The notes under the pieces: generated by a model
What the model was told of the DNA's origin: nothing
The model's database searches: none
Seen by the model: only the letters and a program-made list of their open reading frames with translations
Position numbers and translations under genes: made by a program
NCBI RefSeq assembly: GCF_024713975.1
Contig: NC_091098.1
Span: 13,068,316-13,132,315, forward strand
Length of the DNA stretch: 64,000 nt
Source of the DNA: Paralichthys olivaceus
Lineage: Eukaryota; Chordata; Actinopteri; Pleuronectiformes; Paralichthyidae
Direction: 5' to 3'
Part shown: positions 42,228 through 51,708 of the stretch, piece after piece
How positions within the stretch are numbered: position 1 is the stretch's first letter
How the letters are laid out: the number at the start of each line of letters is the position of its first letter

Positions 42228-44900
42228 CGTGCAGCGTAAAAAGGGATAAGACCACATTACAGCTTCAACCAACGCGAAGGGAAACATCAAATTGTTTGTC
42301 AAATTATCAGAACAGGCCCCTAAATCAGGAGCATCAAGTCCACCCTGAGGCCTCTTTGTACTTTGGCCTGTGTCATTACTGCATTGACCCTGCAACAAAT
42401 ACACCTGCAACCCTGCACATACACACAATCCCACGCGTCCCATCCCCTGTGCAGGCCGTGTACAGTAATCAGATGCCGAGCAAAGACAGGATATCGCCGA
42501 AATCGAGCCCCTTCCTCAATTTTTCATCTGGCCTGCAGCAGCAGAGCTGGCACATGTCCAACCAGGGACCTCCCTGTCATTGTGCCTTGTCACGCACACA
42601 CATCCAGGCGCGGTGCGACAAAGACAGCATCGAGACCAGTGTAAGGCCTTCTGGAAGCTCAGAGAGCGCCTGGGGCAAAGTAGTGAGGCTCTCGGCTCAG
42701 AGGGGAGAAGAAACTCGATGAGAATGGTTGGAATTGTACTTTTTCTGCTGATATCGTCACTCAACTGAATGCCAGACACATTAACACACATATAAACACA
42801 TATCACCACAACCACCATCGCAGGCTCATTGTCCCATTCATAAATTTCTCCTGTTGAGAAACACGGGCATTTCTTAAACAGGGCATACCCGCCCCTTTTA
42901 CTACTCCGGCTCAGCAGGCCCACATGGGAACAATTAGGGGCATACGCAAGTTTGGCAAAGGTTCCTAGCAACCAGCTGCATCTGTTTTTATTTACCTTTT
43001 GCTCTGGTGCTGGATAATGTCATGAGCACATCTGCTACTGTGCAACGTAACCGTGGTTACATGCGTGGTTGACCCATGATTCTGTAATTACCCGCCAAGC
43101 GAGATGAAGAGGCCCAGCAAACCACTCAAAGCCACACAAAGCCTTCCTCCCCCTCTTCCTCCTCGCGTCTCTCCGGTGGCATGAAACCGTGCCTGCCCGA
43201 GAGCTGCTGGGAGCCGGAGAGCGGAGGATGCTGAAGTGAGGTTTAATGACCCAAAGTTGTCCACAATAGTAATTTGGACCTCGTTTTGGTGTCATTAAAT
43301 TGCCAGTCAGTTAATGACACTCTCTTTCTATTACGCAGGATCAAATGTGGTTATTTTCAATTGGGCTGGGATGTGATACACTTCTCAAGTTTCCTGACTG
43401 TTTGTTTGTGGTTACATGGCACAGGCTGTGAAGTCTGTCACCAACAATGAAAAAGTCTGACAACACACTTACATAGAAATACTTTATTTTTGTAGCTTAA
43501 TGGAAAGTTCCTGAACTCGAGAACTTATTTCAAATGTCTCCACAGAGTGTTCGTTGTTTCAAAAAATGATGACACCCACACGCACAATTGGTTTTGGAAG
43601 GAGAATGGGATTAGTCACAGGTGGCGAATTCAGCTGGAGCGAAGATTTCTCGGGAAGAAAGATGTCTGTGATGTTTCATACTGTTGGATTCAACTCACAG
43701 AAGTTCTCACTTTCTAAGGAATGGAGTTTGTTTGAAATTCTGAAAGTTCACTTTATTGAGCATCTCACACAGCAACCTCAAAGCGGCCAATCAAGATGGG
43801 ACTTGTTTATAATAATGGTGAGTGATTATGAGCACTAACAATGAAGACCATATATGGATCACTTCACAGAAGCAGTGTGTGTGAGTGTGTGTGGGTGTGG
43901 GGAGGTGGGGGCCGGGGGGGGTGCCACCATGCTTAGCATCTCCCAGATGTGCAAACCATATGCTCTGACTGAAATTAAAACAAAAAGAAACAGTGAAACA
44001 TGAAAGGGATTTTTAACTTTGTAAAGACAGTTAACAGTTGCTACAGATAGGGTAATGGCCGAGAAAGGCCACATGAAAGGAGCAGGGATGCTGGCGTGCT
44101 TTTTGCACCACTTATTCCATTTCCTGCTCATAAGTTCACCGAGCAGATGGGGACCAAAGGCACAAGGAAGTTTAGATTTTCTGCCCCACAGCCCATTGTA
44201 TATGATGCATGTAACTGCGTAACACTGCACTGTTATCATTTACAGGCGCTTCAGTGCATACCAAGAGGTCACAATAACAAAGGTGAAAACATAAGGGGGG
44301 GAAACAGAAGAGAAACATTTTTAGTCGCTTCAGAATCAGCTCCATACGTTTAATTTTCACACATGATGCTTAATATTTAAAGTGATTATTATGCTACACT
44401 TGCAAAAATGAAATTAAAGCAACGTCCCACTTCAACTACTTTTTTATGTATAGGAAATATTTTATAATTGACATACAGCTAAATGGTTAACGCAGAAAAG
44501 GGTATTGAATGTAAGTTCTACAAAAACATTTAAACCTGGTAAATTTGGAAAAGAGCAGCTGCAGGCCTGCTGCTAGCAGAGGGACAGAAAACACATTCAA
44601 CAGTGCCCTCTCTTGGTGAAACACTATACTGCAGCACAGATTCACGAAGCAGCACCATTGCAGCTGAGATTATCAGAAATGTGATAATTTTTCTTTGCAC
44701 AAGAAAAAAACATCAAGAAGCATCAATTCATCCTAAGAAATGTAAAACTTCTGAAAGTGTAAGATTCATCTTTGGCTAGAAGACACTGTCTCTGTCTGTG
44801 TTTGTACTTTTTGCTTACAACACGAAGCGTCTCTGGAAAGGTGGCATCATCAGCTGTAACAACTGCTGGCTCTTCTCTACGTCAACCTGCTGTGCTGCTC
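36218..44900. other. Gene-free DNA upstream to ciroz
   Basis: No recognisable coding exon. Landmarks are a TATA box with a downstream ATG at 39,103-39,165 (see findings), a GC-richer patch at 41,560-41,720, a TG microsatellite at 42,195-42,230, a perfect inverted repeat at 43,047-43,060, and a GT/GGGG-rich patch at 43,875-43,921. Open frames of 60-187 codons (for example 42,158-42,721) overlap each other on both strands and show no domain. Confidence 0.35.
42195..42230. repeat. TG microsatellite
   Basis: A run of about 17 TG units flanked by GTGCATGTGTA and CGTGCAGCG. Confidence 0.9.
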
Positions 44901-44913
44901 GGATAAAGACATG

Positions 44914-44919
44914 TTTATT
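44914..44919 (-). terminator. ciroz: Candidate ciroz polyadenylation signal
   Basis: Minus-strand AATAAA (TTTATT on the plus strand) lies about 270 nt beyond the ciroz stop codon. It is the first canonical hexamer I found on that side of the gene. Actual cleavage cannot be confirmed from sequence. Confidence 0.4.
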
Positions 44920-45184
44920 TAACGCCTGCCTCGTCCGTGTCTGGATAATGTCGGCCCTCGGGCAACGGTTGGCAGAGGTCTGGTTGTATTTCTGCTTGTA
45001 TAATCAACCTGCCCGGCACTGACTGACCACAGTGTCCCCTTCAAGACAGCAAACAGACACCAGTGAGAATTCAAACAAAAGGAGTCAATCAAAAGGCCCT
45101 AAAGCAAGGGGCTAAATGAATCCAGTTATTTGCTTATAGACTGAGAAATGCTGTGTCAGATGAAACAAGTATTTTGAAAGTGTT

Positions 45185-48100
45185 TCACCAAATCCACTTC
45201 AATTTCTTCTGCTGTCGCTGGTCTTGGGTTCCTCCGGTTGAGTTGAAGTGTTTATGTGTGTGGACAGACAGTTCTGTTTCATTTGCATGAATGGGAGTGA
45301 CGACGTCCTCATCAAACCCTGAAGATGAATTCCCACTTTGACTCTTTGTCATCTCTTCAATGTGGGAATAAAAACTGTCTGTCTGTGTGTGAAGTGAACG
45401 GATTGTGGAAGTTTCCATCGTGGTTACTTGGAGTGGAGCTGTCTTGTTTGTGGGCACGGCAGCACGGTGCAGCAACGCTTGCTCTGTGCTTAGACTTGTG
45501 TTAATAAAGTTGAGTGTTGGCAGGGCTGTGATGTTGGGAGCAGAAGAGGATGTAATGTATGATGCAGCAGATCCATCTGTGAAGGTATGAGGTCATTTTA
45601 GTAAAGGGGAGATTAATCAACATACAAATGTGATATTTATGATACTACATTACATAGTAATGTAATAACAACAATAATAATAATAATATCATCATAATTT
45701 CCATCATCATCTGTGCAGTAACTCCACAAACTACTGCAGTCCTGTTTTAATAATAATCAACCTGAACTCTAGCTAATTCTCAAAACAGTTTTTCTTATTG
45801 TTACTTCTCTTGAATGTGAATGAATGATATAGATTATCTGTCCACATTGATATGTAGTATTGTCAAAGTTGGTTTGGTAGTTTTTGTAAAATCCTGCTAA
45901 CTAACAAACAAACATAGACGGACACATAACCTTGTTGGTGGAGGTATAAATATGCTAAAACCAGAGTAAAGTTACTGTAATACCATTTTATCAGGATAGT
46001 TTTCTGTGTAATAATAATAATAACACACTGGACAAAAAGCTAAAAAGGATCAAACCCTCATGTCTTCAGACTCAACACGTCTTTTTTTTGTTTCATCTTG
46101 TTGTTTATTGAAATCATTTTATTTTGTTACCACATATATCACTTTTATATTTACCTCTATCTTACTTCAAACTGTGTGAAGGGTGCTAAAGTTGAAAGAT
46201 TAAGTGACTGACTGAGAGACAAACAAAATTAAGTGCCTGGTGTGACAACAGTAAAAAGCCTCGCGATGGCTAGTGGTCAAAATATCATCCAATAATTAAT
46301 CACCACTTTAGTTTTACTGTGCTCATCAGCAGAACACTCACCTGTGCATGGCAGTGGGTTCTCCATGGTCCAGTGCATTTTGTGATTTGTCTCTTTGAAG
46401 GTGAGCACAACATCCACCCTGTAGAAAGACTGCAGGAGCTGTTTGCTGTCTGTGCAGGTCTGTAAAACAAACCCAGTTTAGATGTTAGAACATCTAATGA
46501 ATCCTTATGGGAACAGACGTGTCAGACATTGACCCAACTCTCAGACACATGAACAGACGCCAGTGAGGGTTAACTCAAACGTAAGAGTTCCAACTGTTGT
46601 TTCATCACCAACCTTGGTTTGGAGTATTTGGGATGTCGGGAGGATCAGTGACACAAATTCACTCGTCTCGTGCACAGTGAAATTCTCCGTCTGGTTCACT
46701 GACACGTCACTGACAGTCAGTCCCTCAGTGTAGGAGCTGCCTCGCTTGGTCAGGCCCAGGCGTCGTTTGAAAATGTGCAGCACAGTCTCTTCTGCTGTGG
46801 AGGTGGTCACTAGAATCAACATCAGGGATAAACTGTGTTACTGGGATCAGTGGTGGAAGGTAACTGAGTACATTTACTCAATTACCATACTTGAGTACAA
46901 TTTTGTGGTATGCTGCTTTGGACTTCTGTTTCATAACATTTTAGAAAAACATATTGTAGCTTTTACTGTACTGTGTTTATTTTATAGATGTGGTTACGAG
47001 CTACTTTCTAGATTAAGAGTTTACATTATTAATCAACTGATGACTCACTAATAAAATACTATTTTAATTAAACAAGTGGCTTGAGATTGGAATGACAGTG
47101 CAAAAATACTTCATGGATTACTTGGATACCTTCAGAATAACTTTTAATTGTGAGAGTTTTAATGTGGTAACTGAGTATTCTATGTTGCTTTATTGGCAGT
47201 GTTGTTGGAAACATGTAAACATTATATTTCAGTAAAAGCACAAATAAATAGAAAAAAATGTATTCCAGAAAAGTACAGCACCCAGAATGCCTTGTAAAAA
47301 TATGGAGGAGTAAAGGTTAAAGTACCTGAAAATAAATATATTTCAATAAAGTACAGATACATGAAAAATGTAAGTACAGTACCGAAGTAAATGTGCTTTA
47401 TTACATCCCATCACAGCTTATCTATGTTTTACAAAAGTACTTCAACAGGACTATGTTTAACAACACGTTAAAACCACATGATTAAAAAAACATATAAATA
47501 ACTTCCAGGTCAGTTTCTACTTGTTACCCACCTGTTGGACACATAGCCTCCATACTGTAGGCATACTGACCACTGACCAGCTTCAAGGCCAAGAATTCCC
47601 CTTCGCTTTCCATCACCTGTTTTCATCAGAAAGACAGTCAGATATAATTTTACATGTGCATGGTTACCAAAGTCCACTGGGTGGCAGTATAGTGTGGGAG
47701 CCTCATCACCTTCACAGGACTCAGGATCTCCCTCCTCCTGCCTTGGACTATAATGTCAGATCCATCCGTGACGAAGTTCATCTGGATCAGGCTGGCATCC
47801 TCCATCGCTACAATGAGGTGATCGCTCAAAGACAGTGACCACTGCAACTGTGACGCAAAAACCAAACATGCAGACACGATGACGAGAGGGATTTATTCTT
47901 TTCTCACCCTAACCCACCATTATAACCCATATCTACAAACATTTATATGTCTGCAATTAAGCACCATACCTCATTATTCCAGTTGTCATGGGGAACTTGT
48001 CTAATCACCTGAAGAAACACATGAATCTTAGAACAACGTGAAATACTTGACTGAAAAGATTCAAGACATCGTCCCATGTGTGATGAACCCCAGTGAACAT

Positions 48101-48946
48101 TTACCTGAATATTCTCTGGGTCGCACTGGATTTTCTCTCTGTTGGGCAGCACAGAAACCACAGGGCACGTCATGATGAAACTGTGACCTCTGCCTCCAAA
48201 TCGATTTATCCTCTTCACCAAATTCAGTGTAAGTGCATGGAAGCCTTGCTGGACAGTCACAATACAATCAGATGTTTGTTGCCACTTAGGTCAAAGGTCA
48301 CACTTTGCTGTCTGTATATATGGAGTCTGGATTAGATGAAGTGACATACCTGCTGATGGACAAAACACCCTGTGTAGCTGACTCTGAATATAAAGTTCTT
48401 GTCAGGGTCTTTGTGCAGTGAATATCCACAGGTAGACAGCTGGAGGTTAAGTTGATCCAGAGATGCAAGGTTGACTTACAGAAAGAAAAGAGTGATTCTG
48501 AGGCAAGTCATCACATTTTATTAATATTTTGCAACTTGCTGCATCAGAAAATGTTTACCTTGGATCCGTAAAGCTCCAGAGAGCCACACTGCCAACCCAT
48601 CGATTCTTGCACTATGAATCCACATCTCCATGTATTCAGAAAAACATGCAACATCCCCCTCTGGAAATAAAGGCAGATTTTCTCAGATAACATGTGAAAG
48701 CAGCATTGTAAACATTTGGAGTTTTCACAGGATAAAGGTTTACCTGTTAATTTTGCTGTTGGGGATCCTACCCATTCTCTTTTCTGAATGCACATCACAC
48801 CCCTCAAGATGAAACACTGCAAAAGACTAAAGTAAAGAGTAGAATTGAGCTTATATTTTTGAAACTGATGAATAAAGCCCAATAAGATAAGACTAATATC
48901 TCACTCACATGGTTCCAAGAGACATGCAGAGTCGCATCCGATCCAT
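45185..48946 (-). CDS. ciroz: Ciliated left-right organiser ZP-N domain protein (CIROZ, C1orf127 homologue)
   Basis: Eleven minus-strand exons join in frame to 486 residues: 48946-48909, 48826-48744, 48660-48559, 48474-48350, 48248-48105, 48008-47970, 47847-47710, 47616-47532, 46809-46613, 46459-46342 and 45576-45185. All introns are GT-AG and phases agree. The start sits in a strong Kozak context (GTTGCCATGG) and opens a signal peptide (MDRMRLCMSLGTILLQCFIL). The mature part is Cys-containing and beta-rich, with family-like stretches GDVACFSEYMEMW, NFIFRVSYTGCFV, KLVSGQYAYSMEAMCPT, KRRLGLTKRGS and QSFYRVDVVLTF. The last exon (residues 358-486) is Ser/Thr-rich with several N-glycosylation sequons and no transmembrane segment, so the product is probably secreted. 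The human protein is longer, mainly at the C-terminus. The family acts in the ciliated left-right organiser to set body asymmetry. Identity rests on recalled similarity to human C1orf127 and its position beside TARDBP. The donor of exon 9 (AAG|GTTGGT) is weak. Confidence 0.88.
45860..45950. repeat. Repeat fragment in the last ciroz intron
   Basis: The text TCCTGCTAACTAACAAACAAAC followed within 40 bases by TTGTTGGTGGAGGT resembles the terminal part of the interspersed repeat seen at 23,977 and 26,269. It lies in the intron between the last two coding exons of ciroz. Confidence 0.45.
46848..47415. mobile_element. Non-autonomous DNA element with terminal inverted repeats in a ciroz intron
   Basis: The left end reads GTGGTGGAAGGTAACTGAGT, continuing to ACATTTACTCAATTACC. 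The right end, read in reverse complement, is GTGATGGGATGTAATAAAGC, continuing to ACATTTACTTCGGTACTGTACTT. These are diverged inverted repeats of about 45 bp. The ends match a repeat very common in fish genomes, with GTACTTGAGTA-type motifs. The element encodes no transposase. It fills about 570 of the 722 bases between two ciroz exons (46,809 and 47,532). Confidence 0.75.
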
Positions 48947-49145
48947 GGCAACGCTGCAGAAGAGAACATGAGAGGACTGTCTGACCCTGGACTATTTGTA
49001 GGTAAGGTGCGGGGGGGTGGGGTGGGTGATGTCACTGGGGAGGAAGGAAGAAAATGCAGGTGTGTTTACTCTGGCATGTTAAAGGGAAGTGACATAAAAG
49101 TCACACATAATGACGACTGTATTCAGCATGTGTGGAAAACAGGTG

Positions 49146-49433
49146 TTAAAGGGTCAATGTGTAAGATTTAGGTGAAAGGGATCTGTTGGCAGAAACTGAA
49201 TATAAAATAATCTCGGGTGTTTTCACAAATTTGTTTCATCTAAATTTTGCAAATTATTTTTGGTTTTTTTAACTCTAGAATGGGCCCTTTATATTTTAAT
49301 ACTTTATATTTACATCAGGAGAGGGTCCTCTCTATGATGCCCAGAGTAGACAAACTAAACGCCTTTTGAGTTTTTATCACAATTAATGAATTTTTGAGGA
49401 GATGTCGCAAAATTCGACACACTGAACCTTTAA
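49146..49433 (-). mobile_element. TTAA-flanked MITE-like element, copy 1
   Basis: Ends are TTAA-AGGGTCAATGTGTAAGATTT on the left and ACACACTGAACCT-TTAA on the right, making a terminal inverted repeat with apparent TTAA target duplication. Reverse-complemented, its interior (AAACTCAAAAGGCGTTTAGT, then GAGAGGACC and AAATATAAAG) matches the element at 53,196-53,511. So it is the same family inserted in the opposite direction. Confidence 0.75.
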
Positions 49434-49584
49434 AGCTGTTCTAAACTTTGTAACTTTTTGTCCTTGAAGAATCTCTGATGATTTTAAGATTTTTCTGCTT
49501 GTTTTTAAAGCCCTAAACTGCCAGGGTCCAATCTATACATGTGACTTGCTCACCCCCTATCGGTGTGAACCTATGGTGTGAACG

Positions 49585-49895
49585 CTGCCTGAGATCCTCC
49601 AGCAGGGCCCTATGAACAGTGACCGGGCCTTTGCTATCCGGGACCCGCAAGTGTGGAATTCCCTGCCAGGAGATGTCAGGCAGGCAACATCAGTATCCTC
49701 TTTTAAACCTCCTCTTAAGACTTACTTTTATTGTACGGCTTTTAGCGTTTATCTTTCTTTTTTTTAATTTTGTTTATTATGCTAAAATTGAACTTTTGAT
49801 TCCAGAAATTCTGTTTTATTGTAAAGCACTTGTAACTTTGTTTTTGAAGTGCAATATAAATAAAGTGACTATTATTATTATTATCATTATCATCT
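49585..49895 (+). mobile_element. 3' end of a LINE retrotransposon
   Basis: Translation of 49,620-49,760 gives RAFAIRDPQVWNSLPGDVRQ followed by SFKPPLKTYFY. This is the characteristic C-terminus of fish LINE reverse transcriptases. It is followed by the typical 3' tail TTGAAGTGCAATATAAATAA and an ATT microsatellite. Only the last few hundred bases are present, as expected of a 5'-truncated insertion. The subfamily (L2-like or related) is not resolved. Confidence 0.8.
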
Positions 49896-49979
49896 TGTAC
49901 AATGAATTAACCCTCATCATATACCGTTCTCTTTATTTTATCTTAAGTAACGTTAGGCCACAGCATCACATAAGCTCTG

Positions 49980-50200
49980 TGTCCAAGATTTCAAGATTTG
50001 TTATTGTTATATACTCAAGAACAGTGCAAACATCATTACCAGTAGCCATGTTTTTGTCTCAGAGCCAATTCAACTTCACAATGAGTAAGTATATACAATA
50101 ATAGTATGAATAGTATGTATCCTTTTAGTATAAAATAAGTCCATGATATCATCATACTACTTTGTAAAGTTGAGTTGGCTCTGAGACAAAAAAAAGTATT
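49980..50200. repeat. Repeat relic with a long inverted repeat
   Basis: A segment resembling the fish repeat with TTTCAAGATTTGTTATTGT text is followed by an inverted repeat. Plus-strand TTTTTGTCTCAGAGCCAATT at 50,051-50,070 pairs with AGTTGGCTCTGAGACAAAAA near 50,169-50,190. The arms extend to about 28 bp with a spacer of about 85 bases. It is a probable foldback or MITE relic with no coding content. Confidence 0.6.
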
Positions 50201-50503
50201 ACTTACCAAAGATGTTGTCACTGTTATCGAGTATGTAATAAAAAAATTAGAAATCATTTGTGCCTGCTCTCCATTGATATATTTACACTTAGAAAGATAT
50301 TCAAACACTAGTGTCTAGTGGCTGCCCCCATTACATCAAATACATTTAATAAGGAAAAAAATTGTTGAAAATATGTGTACATGTGTAAAAAAGTACCACA
50401 ATTTGCTCTTTGGCACAGGGGTGATACAGGGGGAGAGAATAAATCAAGGCACTCTTGCTTTGAATAAATTAAAACATGGCCTTCATCAGAATCAGAATCA
50501 GAA

Positions 50504-50570
50504 CTCTGAATCTAAATCTTTCCATATTTTAATTTAAGACAATGAAATATGGAAAGATTTAGATTTAGAG
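50504..50570. repeat. Near-perfect 26-bp foldback hairpin
   Basis: The left arm at 50,504-50,529 and the right arm at 50,545-50,570 are reverse complements at 25 of 26 positions, separated by a 15-base loop. The arms centre on AATCTTTCCATATTT and AAATATGGAAAGATT. Size and shape resemble a miRNA precursor. A MITE relic is equally plausible, because repeated ATCAGA units (a fish repeat signature) precede it. Confidence 0.7.
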
Positions 50571-51179
50571 AATTTCATAGCTTGGTCAAATAGGTGAATA
50601 TGATGATTTAAGTTAAGAAAGGAAAGCAAAGATAAGCAAAGATAAGATATGTTCCACTATGGGTAAATTTACCGTGTTACACCTGCAATAAGGGAATACA
50701 AATAACAGAATGTAAACAGTAAAACATTATTGAACATAGAGATATTGAAATTGCAGATCGAACATGTTTATTGCAAAGTTAAATCAGTTGAGAACCTGTG
50801 AGAAATACATATATTGTGGGAAAACACAGACACATAGATTAAACCCATATAATAAAGAGGAAAACATGTCACGTTGCAGGGTTCATGGTGTAAAATGTGA
50901 TTTGAAACGATTTGTAAGTGCGCACCTTTTGTTTGGGTTTTCAAGATGAATCTTCCCTGCTACTATTCAAAGGGTAACACCGCATCTTTAAACTTTGCCT
51001 CTTGTAAATCATGGAACATGACAAGAAGAATGTTGGTCACCAAAGAGCGTTTATGCACAGTGTTTCAAATATCTACACAGCATCATGCGATATTCAATCA
51101 AACTTTGATATAAACGGTTTTCATTTTGATTCTGACACCCCTATAGAAGTCCACAGTGTGCCCTCCCAACTCGATGATG

Positions 51180-51708
51180 TCATCCCTACAAGGTGAGCAG
51201 CATGTCGAGCGGCCATTTTGTTAGCTAGCTTTGAGGTTACAGAGGTTAGCTGCTGTTCGGATGGTTCAGCGCTTACATTTCGAATAAAAAGGAAACGTGT
51301 GGATGTTTTTGTGTGAGTTCAGTATCCGACCACACGCTCGTAGACAGGAGGGGAACTCATGTGTTTCCAGGCACGACGGTAAACCGGAAGCTCGTTCATT
51401 TTTGAAGCTAACGTGAGTTTGCTAGCTTGCTAGCTTGGTCGGCTAACTTGTTTGTGCGTATCGGGTGTGAGTGAAAGAAAACAACCTAGTCTGATGACCG
51501 CGGACTGTTAAGTGTTCGAGAGCTGTGGGTGTGTGTCGCACACAGTTTGTCTGTCTGTGTGTGTCTGTGTGTGTGTTGTGGCTGCTCCTGTATCTCAGCT
51601 CACACGGTTAGCAGCTTCACTTGAGCGAGCATCGACGTTTTGGAAACGCGTGCATCATCGTGGTGTTAGCCGCGCTCCATCAGCTGATTCCTGCCGGACT
51701 CAGAGATC
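51180..51708 (+). promoter_or_regulatory. tardbp: tardbp promoter and 5' leader
   Basis: A GC-richer region with repeated GCTAGCTTGCTAGC-like blocks leads into the tardbp start. A possible 5' UTR intron is suggested by a donor AAC|GTGAGT at 51,413 and an acceptor TGTATCTCAG ending at 51,598. The noncoding first exon of human TARDBP makes this plausible. Between them, 51,525-51,579 is rich in TG, which as RNA would be UG-rich, the preferred TDP-43 ligand. The transcription start is not determined. Confidence 0.55.

Noticed and set aside
42158..42721. 187-codon plus-strand open frame
   Set aside because: It starts inside a TG microsatellite, has overlapping frames on both strands of similar length, shows no domain and has no fitting splice sites.
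1..45000. Search for casz1 coding exons
   Set aside because: No frame matches casz1 zinc-finger or N-terminal sequence that I know. If present, casz1 coding exons lie left of the window.
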